Shown here piece after piece: positions 1-6,718 of a stretch of DNA of 19,258 bases. The position numbers and the translations under genes were made by a program. The notes below the pieces were generated by a model, which saw nothing but the letters and a program-made list of their open reading frames with translations, had not been told where the DNA came from and made no database searches. This DNA is from Streptomyces sp. NRRL S-87 (GTDB lineage: Bacteria > Actinomycetota > Actinomycetes > Streptomycetales > Streptomycetaceae), in contig NZ_JOGB01000089.1 in the NCBI RefSeq assembly GCF_000719335.1, forward strand, positions 1 to 19,258. The letters run 5' to 3'. Position 1 is the stretch's first letter. Each line of letters starts with the position of its first letter.

Positions 1-110
1 CTCAACCCACAAGACTGTGGGCCGGGGTTGTCAATCTGGCGTTGACTTTTGGCACGCTGTTGAGTTCTCAAGGTGCGGACGCTTCCTTTGTTCCCGTTTT
101 CGGGCCCTCC
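1..110 (-). promoter_or_regulatory. rRNA operon leader with boxA (16S gene lies left of window)
   Basis: Read on the minus strand, 72-57 is CTTGAGAACTCAACAG, which matches the actinobacterial rRNA boxA antitermination element. It is followed by GTGCCAAAAGTCAACGCCAGA (55-35 area), and then by a strong hairpin at 6-21 (arms CCCACA/TGTGGG). This is the conserved arrangement just upstream of 16S rRNA genes in Streptomyces, where boxA recruits Nus factors and the downstream stem takes part in RNase III processing. The 16S gene itself is not in the window. That the transcript runs leftwards off the end of the window is inferred from the orientation of boxA and of the tandem promoters to its right. 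Confidence 0.85.
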
Positions 111-130
111 GGGCGCTTCCTTCGTTTCCG

Positions 131-160
131 ACTCTATCAGATCTTTTCTCGATCCGATTT
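131..160 (-). promoter_or_regulatory. rrn proximal promoter (TAGAGT -10)
   Basis: The minus strand carries TAGAGT at 136-131 inside a 21-bp element (143-123) that is repeated exactly at 237-217. TAGAGT fits the TANNNT -10 class used by the principal sigma factor HrdB, and the position upstream of boxA fits an rRNA promoter. No convincing -35 hexamer is visible, as is common for Streptomyces rrn promoters. Confidence 0.6.
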
Positions 161-224
161 CCTCGGTGCTTTCCGGTTCCGGCCCGTTTCCCTCTCGGGG
201 GGCTTTTCCCTTCCGGCGTTTCCG

Positions 225-261
225 ACTCTATCAGATCCTTTCGGGCCTGACTCCCAGTCAG
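225..261 (-). promoter_or_regulatory. rrn middle promoter (second copy of the same 21-bp element)
   Basis: The minus strand carries TAGAGT at 230-225 within an exact second copy (237-217) of the 21-bp element at 143-123, 94 bp upstream. A short palindrome, CTGACT-ccc-AGTCAG, lies at 247-261, where the -35 region would be. Duplicated promoter cores are typical of multi-promoter rRNA operons. Confidence 0.6.
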
Positions 262-303
262 CGGGTTTGTCCTGTCGGGCTGTTGGGCCCTCGGGACCCC
301 CGA

Positions 304-333
304 ACTCTAGCGGATTTCCCGGGCGGCCCCTAA
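304..333 (-). promoter_or_regulatory. rrn distal promoter (third TAGAGT -10)
   Basis: The minus strand carries TAGAGT at 309-304, preceded 18 nt upstream by TTAGGG (333-328) as a weak -35. It is the third TAGAGT in line with those at 136-131 and 230-225, with 79 and 94 bp between successive copies. The flanks differ from the 21-bp element of the other two. Confidence 0.5.
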
Positions 334-348
334 TCGGGCCTCGAAAAT

Positions 349-369
349 GAATTCGGACATGCCGAATTC
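349..369. promoter_or_regulatory. Perfect inverted repeat upstream of the rrn promoters
   Basis: Arms GAATTCGG (349-356) and CCGAATTC (362-369) flank a 5-nt centre. The symmetry, AT-rich ends and place just upstream of the distal rRNA promoter suggest a dimeric DNA-binding protein site. A structural hairpin is the alternative. No protein can be named from the sequence. Confidence 0.4.
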
Positions 370-477
370 ACTCCCGCTGGGAGATCGTGCTGAGTTGGGG
401 TGCCGCAACGAGGCGGCGGGATGTGCTGTCGCAGAACCGTTCCGGCTCCGTGACAACTCGAAGAACCTTACGGACTC

Positions 478-504
478 GGGAGGCCCCTGTCAACCCGGCC
501 TCCC
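478..504 (-). terminator. Terminator-like hairpin after marR
   Basis: Perfect 8-bp arms GGGAGGCC (478-485) and GGCCTCCC (497-504) lie 20 nt beyond the marR stop codon in its direction of transcription. There is no U-tract, which is usual in Streptomyces. It would separate marR from the rRNA promoters further left. Confidence 0.6.
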
Positions 505-523
505 TACCCACCTCGACGGGGAT

Positions 524-1066
524 CTAACCCCTCGCCTGGGTCTCCTCCACTCGGGCGAGCAGCCGGGTCAGCATGTCGCCCAGCACCCCCCGCTCCTCCG
601 AAGAGAGGTCCTGGAGGAGCTCCTCCTCGAAGACCGTGGCCATGCGCATCGCGTCCAGCCACTTGCTGCGGCCCTCGTCCGTGAGCTCGACGATGACGCG
701 CACCCGGTTCGACTCGTCCCGCTCGCGCGTGACCAGGCCCTCGGCGGTCATGCGGTCGATCCGGTGCGTCATGGCGGCCGGCGTCAGGCCGAGCTGCTTG
801 GCGAGTTCGCTCGGGCCCATGCGGTACGGCGCCCCGGAGAGGACGAGGGCCTTGAGGACCTCCCACTCCGCGTTGCTGATGCCGAGGGCCGAGGTCTGGC
901 GCCCGTACGCGACGTTCATCCGCCGGTTCACGCGCTGGAGGGCCGAGACGACCTTCTCCACCTGCGGGTCGAGGTCCTGGAATTCGCGCTGGTAGACCGC
1001 GATCTGCTCGTCGAGGGACGGCTCTGCGAGGCCGTTCGTGCCGATCTGGTCGGGGGTGTCACCCAT
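524..1066 (-). CDS. MarR-family transcriptional regulator
   Basis: This is a 180-aa protein of MarR size. Residues about 65-135 form the winged helix-turn-helix: SELAKQLGLTPAAMTHRIDR carries the recognition helix, and the acidic/basic wing around RERDESNRVRV is followed by LTDEG, a MarR hallmark. The N- and C-terminal helices (20-55, 140-178) would form the dimer interface. MarR proteins usually repress themselves and a divergent neighbour and are released by small phenolic or oxidised ligands. Here the neighbour is an MFS exporter, so local control of efflux is the likely role. Of the three Cys/Met-type sensing options, no cysteine is present, which argues against an OhrR-type thiol sensor. 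There is no Shine-Dalgarno before the ATG at 1066-1064, and a -10-like hexamer sits 7 nt upstream, suggesting a leaderless transcript. The ligand is unknown. Confidence 0.93.
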   Translation of the reverse strand: MGDTPDQIGTNGLAEPSLDEQIAVYQREFQDLDPQVEKVVSALQRVNRRMNVAYGRQTSALGISNAEWEVLKALVLSGAPYRMGPSELAKQLGLTPAAMTHRIDRMTAEGLVTRERDESNRVRVIVELTDEGRSKWLDAMRMATVFEEELLQDLSSEERGVLGDMLTRLLARVEETQARG

Positions 1067-1073
1067 GCCGCGA

Positions 1074-1101
1074 AGTATCGCACGCCGCGCGTTGGCGTCT
1101 A
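1074..1101 (-). promoter_or_regulatory. Probable marR promoter (leaderless)
   Basis: The minus strand reads TAGACG (1101-1096), a 16-nt spacer, and GATACT (1079-1074), then 7 nt to the ATG. Each hexamer matches the HrdB consensus at four of six positions. This spacing puts transcription start at or next to the start codon, consistent with the lack of a Shine-Dalgarno. Confidence 0.45.
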
Positions 1102-1116
1102 ACTCCTTCGATGTGT

Positions 1117-1141
1117 ACTCTTAAGCATCGAACTTTAGAGT
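1117..1141. promoter_or_regulatory. Candidate MarR operator between marR and the MFS gene
   Basis: ACTCTTAAG (1117-1125) and CTTTAGAGT (1133-1141) are an inverted repeat matching at 8 of 9 positions around a 7-bp centre. It is clearly AT-richer than its surroundings and lies in the divergent intergenic region. MarR dimers typically bind imperfect palindromes of this size. It lies between the two start codons, so one site could control both genes. Confidence 0.6.
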
Positions 1142-1183
1142 TGAAGTCTTCGGACCGGAACTCCAGATCTAGGGTGGTGAAAG

Positions 1184-2554
1184 GTGACCAGGGTGATGGG
1201 CACGGCGATGGGCCGGATCCAGGCGGGCAACGCGATCAGCGCGTTCGGCATCGGCTTCACGGTGCCGTTCCTCTACGTGTACGTGGCGGAGGTGCGCCAT
1301 CTGGGCGCCTTCTGGGCCATGGCGTCGTTCATCGCGCTGGCGGTCGGCGCGGTGCTCACGCTGCCCTTCGCGGGGCGTGCCATCGACCGCCGCGGGCCGA
1401 TCCCGGTGCTCATCGCGGCCGCCTTCACGGCCGCCGCGGGCGCCCTCGCCCTGGGCCTGTCCTCCGGCGTCGCCACGGTCCTGCTGTTCTCCGTCGTGCT
1501 GGGCGCCGGCCAGGCGGTCATGCAGCCCGCGCTCGCGACGATGATCGTGAACGTCTCCACCCCGCAGACCCGCACCCGCGCCTTCGCCCTGCAGTTCTTC
1601 ATGCAGAACCTCGGCCTCGGCATCGGCGGCCTGCTCGGCGGACTGATCGTGGACGTCTCGCGGCCCGGCAGCTTCCTTCTGCTGTTCTCCATCGAGACCG
1701 CGATGTTCCTGGCCCTGGCGGCGATCATCACCACCGTGCGGCTGCCGCAGGAGTCGACGCTCAAGGAGTCCGCGCCCAAGGACCCCGCACCGGCGGGCGG
1801 CGGCCTCGGCGCCCTGCTCCGGCACAAGCCGATGGTCTACCTGTGCCTGCTCGGCTTCGTCATGTACTTCGCCTGCTACGGCCAGTTCGAGTCCGGCCTC
1901 ACCGCCTACGGCACCGAGGCGGGCATCGCCCCCCGCACCCTCGGCTTCGCGCTGGCGGCCAACACCGGTGTGATCGTCGTCGCCCAGTTCGCCGTGCTGC
2001 GGTTCGTCGAGCGGGCCAGCCGTACCAAGGTCATCGCGATCGTCGGCCTGATCTGGACCGCCGCCTGGATCATCGCCGGCTTCGCCGGGCTGACCGGCAG
2101 CGGGCCGGCCCTGGCGGCCACCGCGTTCGTGTCGACGTACGCCCTCTTCGGCCTCGGCGAGGCGATGCTGTCGCCGACCGTCGCCCCGCTGGTCGCCGAC
2201 CTGGCGCCGGACGGCAAGGTCGGGCTCTACAACTCCGCCTTCGCCATGGTCAAGCAGATCGCCCTCGTGGTCGGCCCGCTGGTCGGCGTGCCGCTCGGGG
2301 CCGTGCTGCCGGCGCCGTACGTCGCCGCCTTCGTGGTCTTCTGCCTCGGCTTCTCCTGGCTCGCGCTCCGACTGGGCCGGCAGCTCACGGCCGCCCAGGA
2401 CCGCCCGTTCCCGGTCCTGCGGCCGAGCCGCATCGTGGCCCAGCACAGCCCGGCCACCGAGAACGGGTCCACCGCGGGCGAGTCCGCCGCCGGGGAGTCC
2501 GTCGCACCGGCCGGTGCCGAGCCCGTCGCCGCCGGAGCCGCGCGGGGCATGTGA
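1184..2554 (+). CDS. MFS transporter (probable drug/metabolite exporter)
   Basis: This 456-aa polytopic protein has the length and hydrophobic pattern of a 12-helix major facilitator. Residues 64-75 (GRAIDRRGPIPV) are MFS motif A in the loop between helices 2 and 3. A hydrophilic central loop (about 190-215) separates the two halves, and a polar Ala/Gly-rich tail (about 420-456) follows helix 12. It would move a small solute across the membrane by proton coupling, and the divergent MarR gene suggests inducible efflux. The substrate cannot be read from the sequence. The start is uncertain: GTG 1184 has AGGG 9 nt upstream, while ATG 1196 (codon 5) has AAAGG 11 nt upstream. TAGGGT at 1170-1175 could serve as -10. 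A strong terminator follows at 2628. Confidence 0.93.
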   Translation: MTRVMGTAMGRIQAGNAISAFGIGFTVPFLYVYVAEVRHLGAFWAMASFIALAVGAVLTLPFAGRAIDRRGPIPVLIAAAFTAAAGALALGLSSGVATVLLFSVVLGAGQAVMQPALATMIVNVSTPQTRTRAFALQFFMQNLGLGIGGLLGGLIVDVSRPGSFLLLFSIETAMFLALAAIITTVRLPQESTLKESAPKDPAPAGGGLGALLRHKPMVYLCLLGFVMYFACYGQFESGLTAYGTEAGIAPRTLGFALAANTGVIVVAQFAVLRFVERASRTKVIAIVGLIWTAAWIIAGFAGLTGSGPALAATAFVSTYALFGLGEAMLSPTVAPLVADLAPDGKVGLYNSAFAMVKQIALVVGPLVGVPLGAVLPAPYVAAFVVFCLGFSWLALRLGRQLTAAQDRPFPVLRPSRIVAQHSPATENGSTAGESAAGESVAPAGAEPVAAGAARGM

Positions 2555-2627
2555 GCGGACCCCCCGCCGCTCACGGACCCCGTGCGCCGATGCCGCGGCC
2601 CCCTCGGCGGCCCGGCGCGACGTAGGA

Positions 2628-2660
2628 AAGGCCCCCTCGCCCGCCCGGGCAGGGGGCCTT
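2628..2660. terminator. Bidirectional terminator between convergent MFS and PP2C genes
   Basis: Perfect 10-bp arms AAGGCCCCCT (2628-2637) and AGGGGGCCTT (2651-2660) surround a 13-nt GC loop. The run of A before the left arm and the TTCT after the right arm give U-rich ends in both directions, so it can serve the MFS gene (plus) and the PP2C gene (minus). Confidence 0.85.
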
Positions 2661-2693
2661 CTCCATGCGCAGGCGCCTACGGCAGTCGCCCGA

Positions 2694-2715
2694 TGCTCGA
2701 GCACGCGTATATACG
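2694..2715. repeat. Two adjacent perfect palindromes just past the PP2C stop
   Basis: TGCTCGAGCA (2694-2703) is followed within 3 nt by CGTATATACG (2706-2715). Both are perfect 10-bp palindromes and the second is unusually AT-rich here. They lie between the PP2C stop (2724) and the terminator hairpin. The role is unknown; they may be protein sites or part of a 3' RNA structure. Confidence 0.4.
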
Positions 2716-2723
2716 TATGCCGG

Positions 2724-4712
2724 CTACGCCTGCGGGAGGGCGAACTCGCACCACACCGCCTTGCCCCCGCCCGGCGTGCGCCGGGAACCCCACGACGAGG
2801 CGATGGTGGCGACGATCGAGATGCCCCGGCCGGCCTCGTCCGCCGGCTCCGCACGGCGGCGCCGCGGCAGGTGGTCGTCCCCGTCCGTCACCTCGATGAT
2901 CAGGCGGCGGTCGGTCCGGCGCAGCCGCAGCCGCATCGGGGGCGTGCCGTGCTGGAGGGAGTTGGCGACCAGCTCGCTGGCGGCCAGCACGCCCAGGTCG
3001 CACAGCTCGACCGGGAACCGCCAGGAGGTGAGCACCCCCTGGGCGAACGCGCGGGCACGGGGGGCCGCCTCGATGCCGCCGAGCAGGTCGAGGGCGGCGT
3101 TGTGGAACAGCTCGGCGTCGGACCCGGTGCGGGTGGGGTGCTGCAGGACCAGGACCGCGACGTCGTCGTCGTGGTCGGCGCCGACGCCGAGGGCCCGCAT
3201 GAGCCGGTCGCAGATCACCTGCGGGGTGCCCTGGGCGCCGGACAGGGCACGCTCCAGGGCGGCCACGCCCTCGTCGATGTCCTCGCCGCGCCGCTCGACC
3301 AGGCCGTCGGTGTAGAGGACGGCGGTGGCGCCGGGGCCGAGCGGGATCGTGCCGGAGGTGTGCAGCCAGCCGCCGGTGCCGAGCGGGGGGCCGGTGTGGT
3401 CCTCGGCCCGGTGCACGGTCCCGTCGGCGTCGCGCACCAGGACGGGGAGGTGGCCGGCGGAGGCGTAGACGAGCCGGCCCTCGTTGGGGTCGTGGACGGC
3501 GTAGACGCAGGTGGCGATCTGGCTGGCGTCGATCTCGGCTGCGAGGCCGTCGAGGAGCTGGAGCACCTCGTGCGGGGGCAGGTCGAGGCGGGCGTACGCG
3601 CGCACGGCGGTGCGCAGCTGGCCCATGACCGCGGCGGCGCGGACCCCGCGGCCCATGACGTCGCCGATGACGAGGGCGGTGCGGCCGGCGCCGAGCGTGA
3701 TGACGTCGTACCAGTCGCCGCCGACCGCTGCCTCGGTGCCGCCGGGCTGGTAGGTCGCGGCGATGCGCAGGTCGTCGGGCTGCTCCAGCTCCTGCGGGAG
3801 CAGGGAGCGCTGGAGGGTGACGGCCGCCTCGCGCTGGCGGCGCTCGCTGGCGCGCAGCCGCTCGACGGCCTCGGCGTGGTCGGTGACGTCGGCGAGGTGG
3901 ACGAGGACGCCGCAGGCGGGGCCGGTCGCGTCGGGGTCGGGGTCCGCGGCCGGAGTGCCGTGGCCCAGGCCGGTGACCGGGGTGCAGGTGACGGTGTACG
4001 AACTGCCGCCGGGGGCCTTGCGGTTCTTGACCGTACGGGGCTTTCCGCTGCGCAGGACCTGGTCGAGGAGGGGGAGCAGGCCGAGGTCGGCGAACTCGGG
4101 GAGGGTGTCGCGGGCGGGGGTGCCGGCCGGGCGGGGGCCGAAGCCGGCGGTGTAGGCGTCGTTGACGTACGCGACCCGGTGCTCGGGGCCGTACACGAGG
4201 GCGACGAGCGACGGGAGGCTGCCGATGACCTGGCTGGCGGACAGGTCGTCGAGGGAGGGGACGGTGAGGAGCGCGGTGGCGGTTGTGGTGGCGGTGTCCG
4301 CGCCCGGGCACGTGCCCGGGTCCTCCGCGACGCCGGCGGCGGGGGGTACGGCGGCGCCGGATCCCCCGGTGCGCGTTCCGGTGCCGGTGCCGCTGCCGGT
4401 GCCGGTGCCGGTTCCCGCGACGGTGGGGTCGGCCGGGGCGGCCGGGTCCTGTGGGTCGCGTACGTCCCGGGGGTCGCGTACGTCCCCGGGGTCGCGTACG
4501 TCCCCGGGGTCGCGTACGTCCCGGGGGTCCCGGGTGTCGGTACCGGTCCGGTCCTGCGCCGTGCGGTCGGGCGCGGGCTGGTCCTGGCTGCGGCCGCGGG
4601 CCGCGGGGACGGAGCCCTCGCCGCGCTTGGCACGGGCGGCCGCCGCTTCGGACCGTGCCGCGGCGCGGCGCTGCGTGCCGGGGAAGCGGGCGCTCCAGCG
4701 CGTGAAGTTCAC
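2724..4712 (-). CDS. PAS / PP2C (SpoIIE) phosphatase / HATPase fusion regulator
   Basis: This 662-aa cytoplasmic signalling protein starts at GTG 4712 (MNFTRW...), with GAGG 10 nt upstream; an in-frame ATG at 4820 would add residues unlike the rest. A basic N-terminus is followed by a low-complexity Asp/Pro/Arg and Gly/Thr repeat region (about 50-120). Then come a PAS-like sensor (165-280), a short coiled segment (280-300), and a PP2C domain (300-526) with metal ligands in GGDWYD (332-336), GDVMGRG (350-356), YTDGLVE (467-473) and DDD (515-517). The C-terminus is a GHKL kinase domain (545-660) with ELVANSLQHG (580-589), DGDD (610-613) and GRGISIV (628-634). Proteins with both modules are thought to dephosphorylate anti-sigma antagonists and to phosphorylate or bind sigma partners in a partner-switching system. 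No antagonist or sigma gene is adjacent. It lies 138 bp downstream of ndh on the same strand and may be co-transcribed with it. Confidence 0.92.
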   Translation of the reverse strand: MNFTRWSARFPGTQRRAAARSEAAAARAKRGEGSVPAARGRSQDQPAPDRTAQDRTGTDTRDPRDVRDPGDVRDPGDVRDPRDVRDPQDPAAPADPTVAGTGTGTGSGTGTGTRTGGSGAAVPPAAGVAEDPGTCPGADTATTTATALLTVPSLDDLSASQVIGSLPSLVALVYGPEHRVAYVNDAYTAGFGPRPAGTPARDTLPEFADLGLLPLLDQVLRSGKPRTVKNRKAPGGSSYTVTCTPVTGLGHGTPAADPDPDATGPACGVLVHLADVTDHAEAVERLRASERRQREAAVTLQRSLLPQELEQPDDLRIAATYQPGGTEAAVGGDWYDVITLGAGRTALVIGDVMGRGVRAAAVMGQLRTAVRAYARLDLPPHEVLQLLDGLAAEIDASQIATCVYAVHDPNEGRLVYASAGHLPVLVRDADGTVHRAEDHTGPPLGTGGWLHTSGTIPLGPGATAVLYTDGLVERRGEDIDEGVAALERALSGAQGTPQVICDRLMRALGVGADHDDDVAVLVLQHPTRTGSDAELFHNAALDLLGGIEAAPRARAFAQGVLTSWRFPVELCDLGVLAASELVANSLQHGTPPMRLRLRRTDRRLIIEVTDGDDHLPRRRRAEPADEAGRGISIVATIASSWGSRRTPGGGKAVWCEFALPQA
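4453..4522. repeat. Four perfect 18-bp tandem repeats inside the PP2C gene
   Basis: GGGTCGCGTACGTCCC recurs at 4453, 4471, 4489 and 4507, with only the two linker bases varying (GG or CG). On the coding (minus) strand the units encode the hexapeptide D-V-R-D-P-G/R. A period of 18 keeps the reading frame, so copy-number changes would lengthen or shorten the linker between the N-terminus and the PAS domain. A separate GCCGGT-type repeat lies beside it (about 4375-4415). Confidence 0.9.
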
Positions 4713-4850
4713 TGCGTTCAAGCCTCGTGGTGTCGCTCGTGGGTCGCTGTCTCGCTGAGCCGGGGTCGGCCTCGCCGGTCGGTGATCACTCTGTGCAGGT
4801 GCGGGCACACCCATGGTCACACGTCCGGCGTGGCCGACCGGACCGACGGG

Positions 4851-6380
4851 TCAGTCGGCCCCGCCCCCGGAGGCGTCCGCCTCCGGGTCGGGCCGACGGT
4901 CCGCACCGAGCGTGCCCGACGACGGCCCCGGCGGGCTACCCGTTCCGGAACCCGGTGCGGTGCCGGGTGCCGGCGGGGGCGGCGCCGAGTCGGCCGAGAG
5001 GTCCGCGGGGTCGGGGCGGGGGGCGCCGCCGGCGGCCAGCTCGAACTCGGCGCGCGGGTGTTCCAGCGAGCCCAGCGAGACGATCTCACGGGTGAAGAGG
5101 CCGGCGAGGGTCCATTCGGCGAGCACGCGCATCTTGCGGTTGAAGGTCGGCACCCGGCTGAGGTGGTAGACGCGGTGCATGAACCAGGCGGGGTAGCCCT
5201 TGAGTTTGCGGCCGTAGACGTGGGCGACGCCCTTGTGGAGGCCGAGCGAGGCGACCGAGCCCGCGTACTTGTGGGAGTACTCGGTCAGCGGCTGGCCGCG
5301 CAGCGAGGCGAGGACGTTCTCGGCGAGGACCTTGGCCTGGCGGACGGCGTGCTGGGCGTTGGGGGCGCATTCGCGTCCGTCGTCGGCGGTGACGTCCGGG
5401 ACGGCCGCCGCGTCGCCGGCCGCCCAGGCGTGCTCGGCGCCGTCGACGGTCAGGTGCGGGGTGCACTTGAGGCGCCCGCGTTCGTTGAGCGGCAGGTCGG
5501 TGGCGGCGAGGAGGGGGTGCGGCTTGACGCCGGCGGTCCAGACGACCGTACGGGTGGGGAAGCGCGCGCCGTCGCTGAGGACGGCGACCCGGTCGGCGCA
5601 GGAGTCCAGGCGGGTCTCCAGCCGTACGTCGATGTTGCGGCGGCGGAGCTCGCGGACGGTGTACGTGCCCATCTCGGGGCCGACTTCGGGGAGGATCCGG
5701 TCGCTGGCCTCGACCAGGATCCAACGCATGTCCTCGGGCGCGATGTTGTGGTAGTAGCGCGCGGCGTACCGGGCCATGTCCTCCAGCTCGGCGAGCGCCT
5801 CGACGCCCGCGTAGCCGCCGCCGACGAAGACGAAGGTGAGGGCTGCGGCGCGGACCTCGGGGTCGCGGGTGGAGGAGGCGATGTCCATCTGCTCGATGAC
5901 GTGGTTGCGCAGGCCGATGGCCTCCTCCACGGTCTTGAAGCCGATGGCGTAGTCGGCCAGGCCCGGGACCGGGAGGGTGCGCGAGATCGAGCCGGGGGCG
6001 AGGACGAGCTCGTCGTACTCGATTTCGACGGGGCCCGCGGCCTCCTCCTCGGTGGCGAGGGTGGTGACCGTGGCGGTGCGCTTGGCGTGGTCGATGCGCC
6101 GGGCCTCGCCGATGACGATCCGGCACTTGTCGAGGACGCGCCGCAGCGGCACCACGACGTGCCTGGGGGAGATGGAGCCCGCGGCCGCTTCGGGCAGGAA
6201 GGGCTGATACGTCATGTAGGGCTCTGGGGTGACGACCGTGATCTCGGCTTCGCCGTCTCTGAGTTTCTGCTGGAGACGCAGCGCCGTGTACATGCCGACA
6301 TAGCCGCCGCCCACGACGAGGATGCGCGGGCCGGACGCGGTGCCGGGGCCGGATCCCCGGGTGTATGCAGCCTTCACCAT
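4851..6380 (-). CDS. ndh: Type II NADH dehydrogenase (NDH-2)
   Basis: This 509-aa flavoprotein should oxidise NADH and pass electrons to menaquinone without pumping protons, as a peripheral protein on the inner face of the membrane. The FAD-binding glycine motif GGGYVG is at residues 24-29 and the NADH-binding motif GGGYAG at 187-192. AGDAAAV (321-327) is the second FAD contact. The segment around YPAWFMHRVYHLSRVPTFNR (396-415) resembles the amphipathic C-terminal membrane anchor of NDH-2. A Pro/Ser/Gly-rich tail (450-509) extends beyond the usual end. ATG 6380 is chosen because the FAD motif follows normally; upstream in-frame sequence to 6608 is not protein-like. The Shine-Dalgarno is weak. 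It is divergent from the TetR gene and upstream of the PP2C gene on the same strand. Confidence 0.94.
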   Translation of the reverse strand: MVKAAYTRGSGPGTASGPRILVVGGGYVGMYTALRLQQKLRDGEAEITVVTPEPYMTYQPFLPEAAAGSISPRHVVVPLRRVLDKCRIVIGEARRIDHAKRTATVTTLATEEEAAGPVEIEYDELVLAPGSISRTLPVPGLADYAIGFKTVEEAIGLRNHVIEQMDIASSTRDPEVRAAALTFVFVGGGYAGVEALAELEDMARYAARYYHNIAPEDMRWILVEASDRILPEVGPEMGTYTVRELRRRNIDVRLETRLDSCADRVAVLSDGARFPTRTVVWTAGVKPHPLLAATDLPLNERGRLKCTPHLTVDGAEHAWAAGDAAAVPDVTADDGRECAPNAQHAVRQAKVLAENVLASLRGQPLTEYSHKYAGSVASLGLHKGVAHVYGRKLKGYPAWFMHRVYHLSRVPTFNRKMRVLAEWTLAGLFTREIVSLGSLEHPRAEFELAAGGAPRPDPADLSADSAPPPPAPGTAPGSGTGSPPGPSSGTLGADRRPDPEADASGGGAD

Positions 6381-6405
6381 CCCATGACGCAACGTGGCTG
6401 GGAGT

Positions 6406-6414
6406 TTGTCCACA
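6406..6414 (+). promoter_or_regulatory. Perfect DnaA-box sequence upstream of ndh
   Basis: TTGTCCACA is the preferred Streptomyces DnaA box. It lies 26-34 nt upstream of the ndh start codon, in the expected promoter zone. The opposite strand reads TGTGGACAA, whose TGGACA could double as an ndh -35. One box alone does not make an origin; transcriptional control or DnaA titration is possible. Confidence 0.5.
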
Positions 6415-6543
6415 GGCCCGGCAGATTGTGTGACCGAAGGTCGTCCTTGTGGCGGCCCGCGCGCTGGGGCTCGAGAGGGGGGAGTTCCGCAGGTCAGAGC
6501 GGGGGGAGGGACTGAATCAGAGGGGCGGAATCGGAAAAGTGGG

Positions 6544-6555
6544 GGAGAATGCTCC
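6544..6555. promoter_or_regulatory. Small inverted repeat in the ndh-atrA region
   Basis: GGAG-aatg-CTCC is a perfect 4+4 palindrome about 40 bp upstream of the TTGACT -35 of the TetR gene. It could be part of an operator for autoregulation or for ndh control, but the arms are short and chance is possible. Confidence 0.25.
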
Positions 6556-6593
6556 GATCGGGCGGCGCCCGGTCCGGAGTCCCCTCTTCTGAA

Positions 6594-6622
6594 TTGACTC
6601 TGGCTCAACTATGTTCGTTACT
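6594..6622 (+). promoter_or_regulatory. Probable promoter of the TetR (atrA) gene
   Basis: TTGACT (6594-6599), 17 nt, and GTTACT (6617-6622) resemble a HrdB promoter with a near-perfect -35 and a weak -10. Transcription would start near 6629 and give a ~90-nt leader before the ATG at 6719. Confidence 0.45.
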
Positions 6623-6718
6623 CGCCGGGTGTCGGCCGGGGCGCTCAGTGACCGTGGCCCTCCTGGCACGAAGGCGGGGAGTCTCCGGGGGGAGACGAAT
6701 GATTACCGGGGGAAACAT

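Larger units (their letters stand above)
6381..6718. other. Divergent ndh-atrA intergenic region
   Basis: These 338 bp contain no convincing gene. They hold a perfect DnaA-box-like 9-mer near ndh, a small inverted repeat, a -35/-10 pair for the TetR gene and a ~90-nt leader ending in the TetR Shine-Dalgarno. The A/G-rich plus-strand stretch at about 6470-6550 has no identifiable role. Confidence 0.7.

Noticed and set aside
347..1102. 251-residue plus-strand frame over the marR gene
   Set aside because: Antisense to the MarR coding frame, with no start signal and no family features.
4453..4530. CRISPR array
   Set aside because: The 18-bp repeats are contiguous, have no spacers and encode a protein linker in frame.
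2514..6515. 1333-residue plus-strand open frame across the PP2C and ndh genes
   Set aside because: Antisense to two clear genes. The composition is Gly/Ala/Val/Arg-rich without domains, typical of a GC-bias shadow.
6611..6718. Longer start for the TetR gene at ATG 6611
   Set aside because: It falls inside the -35/-10 region and has no ribosome-binding site, whereas ATG 6719 has one.
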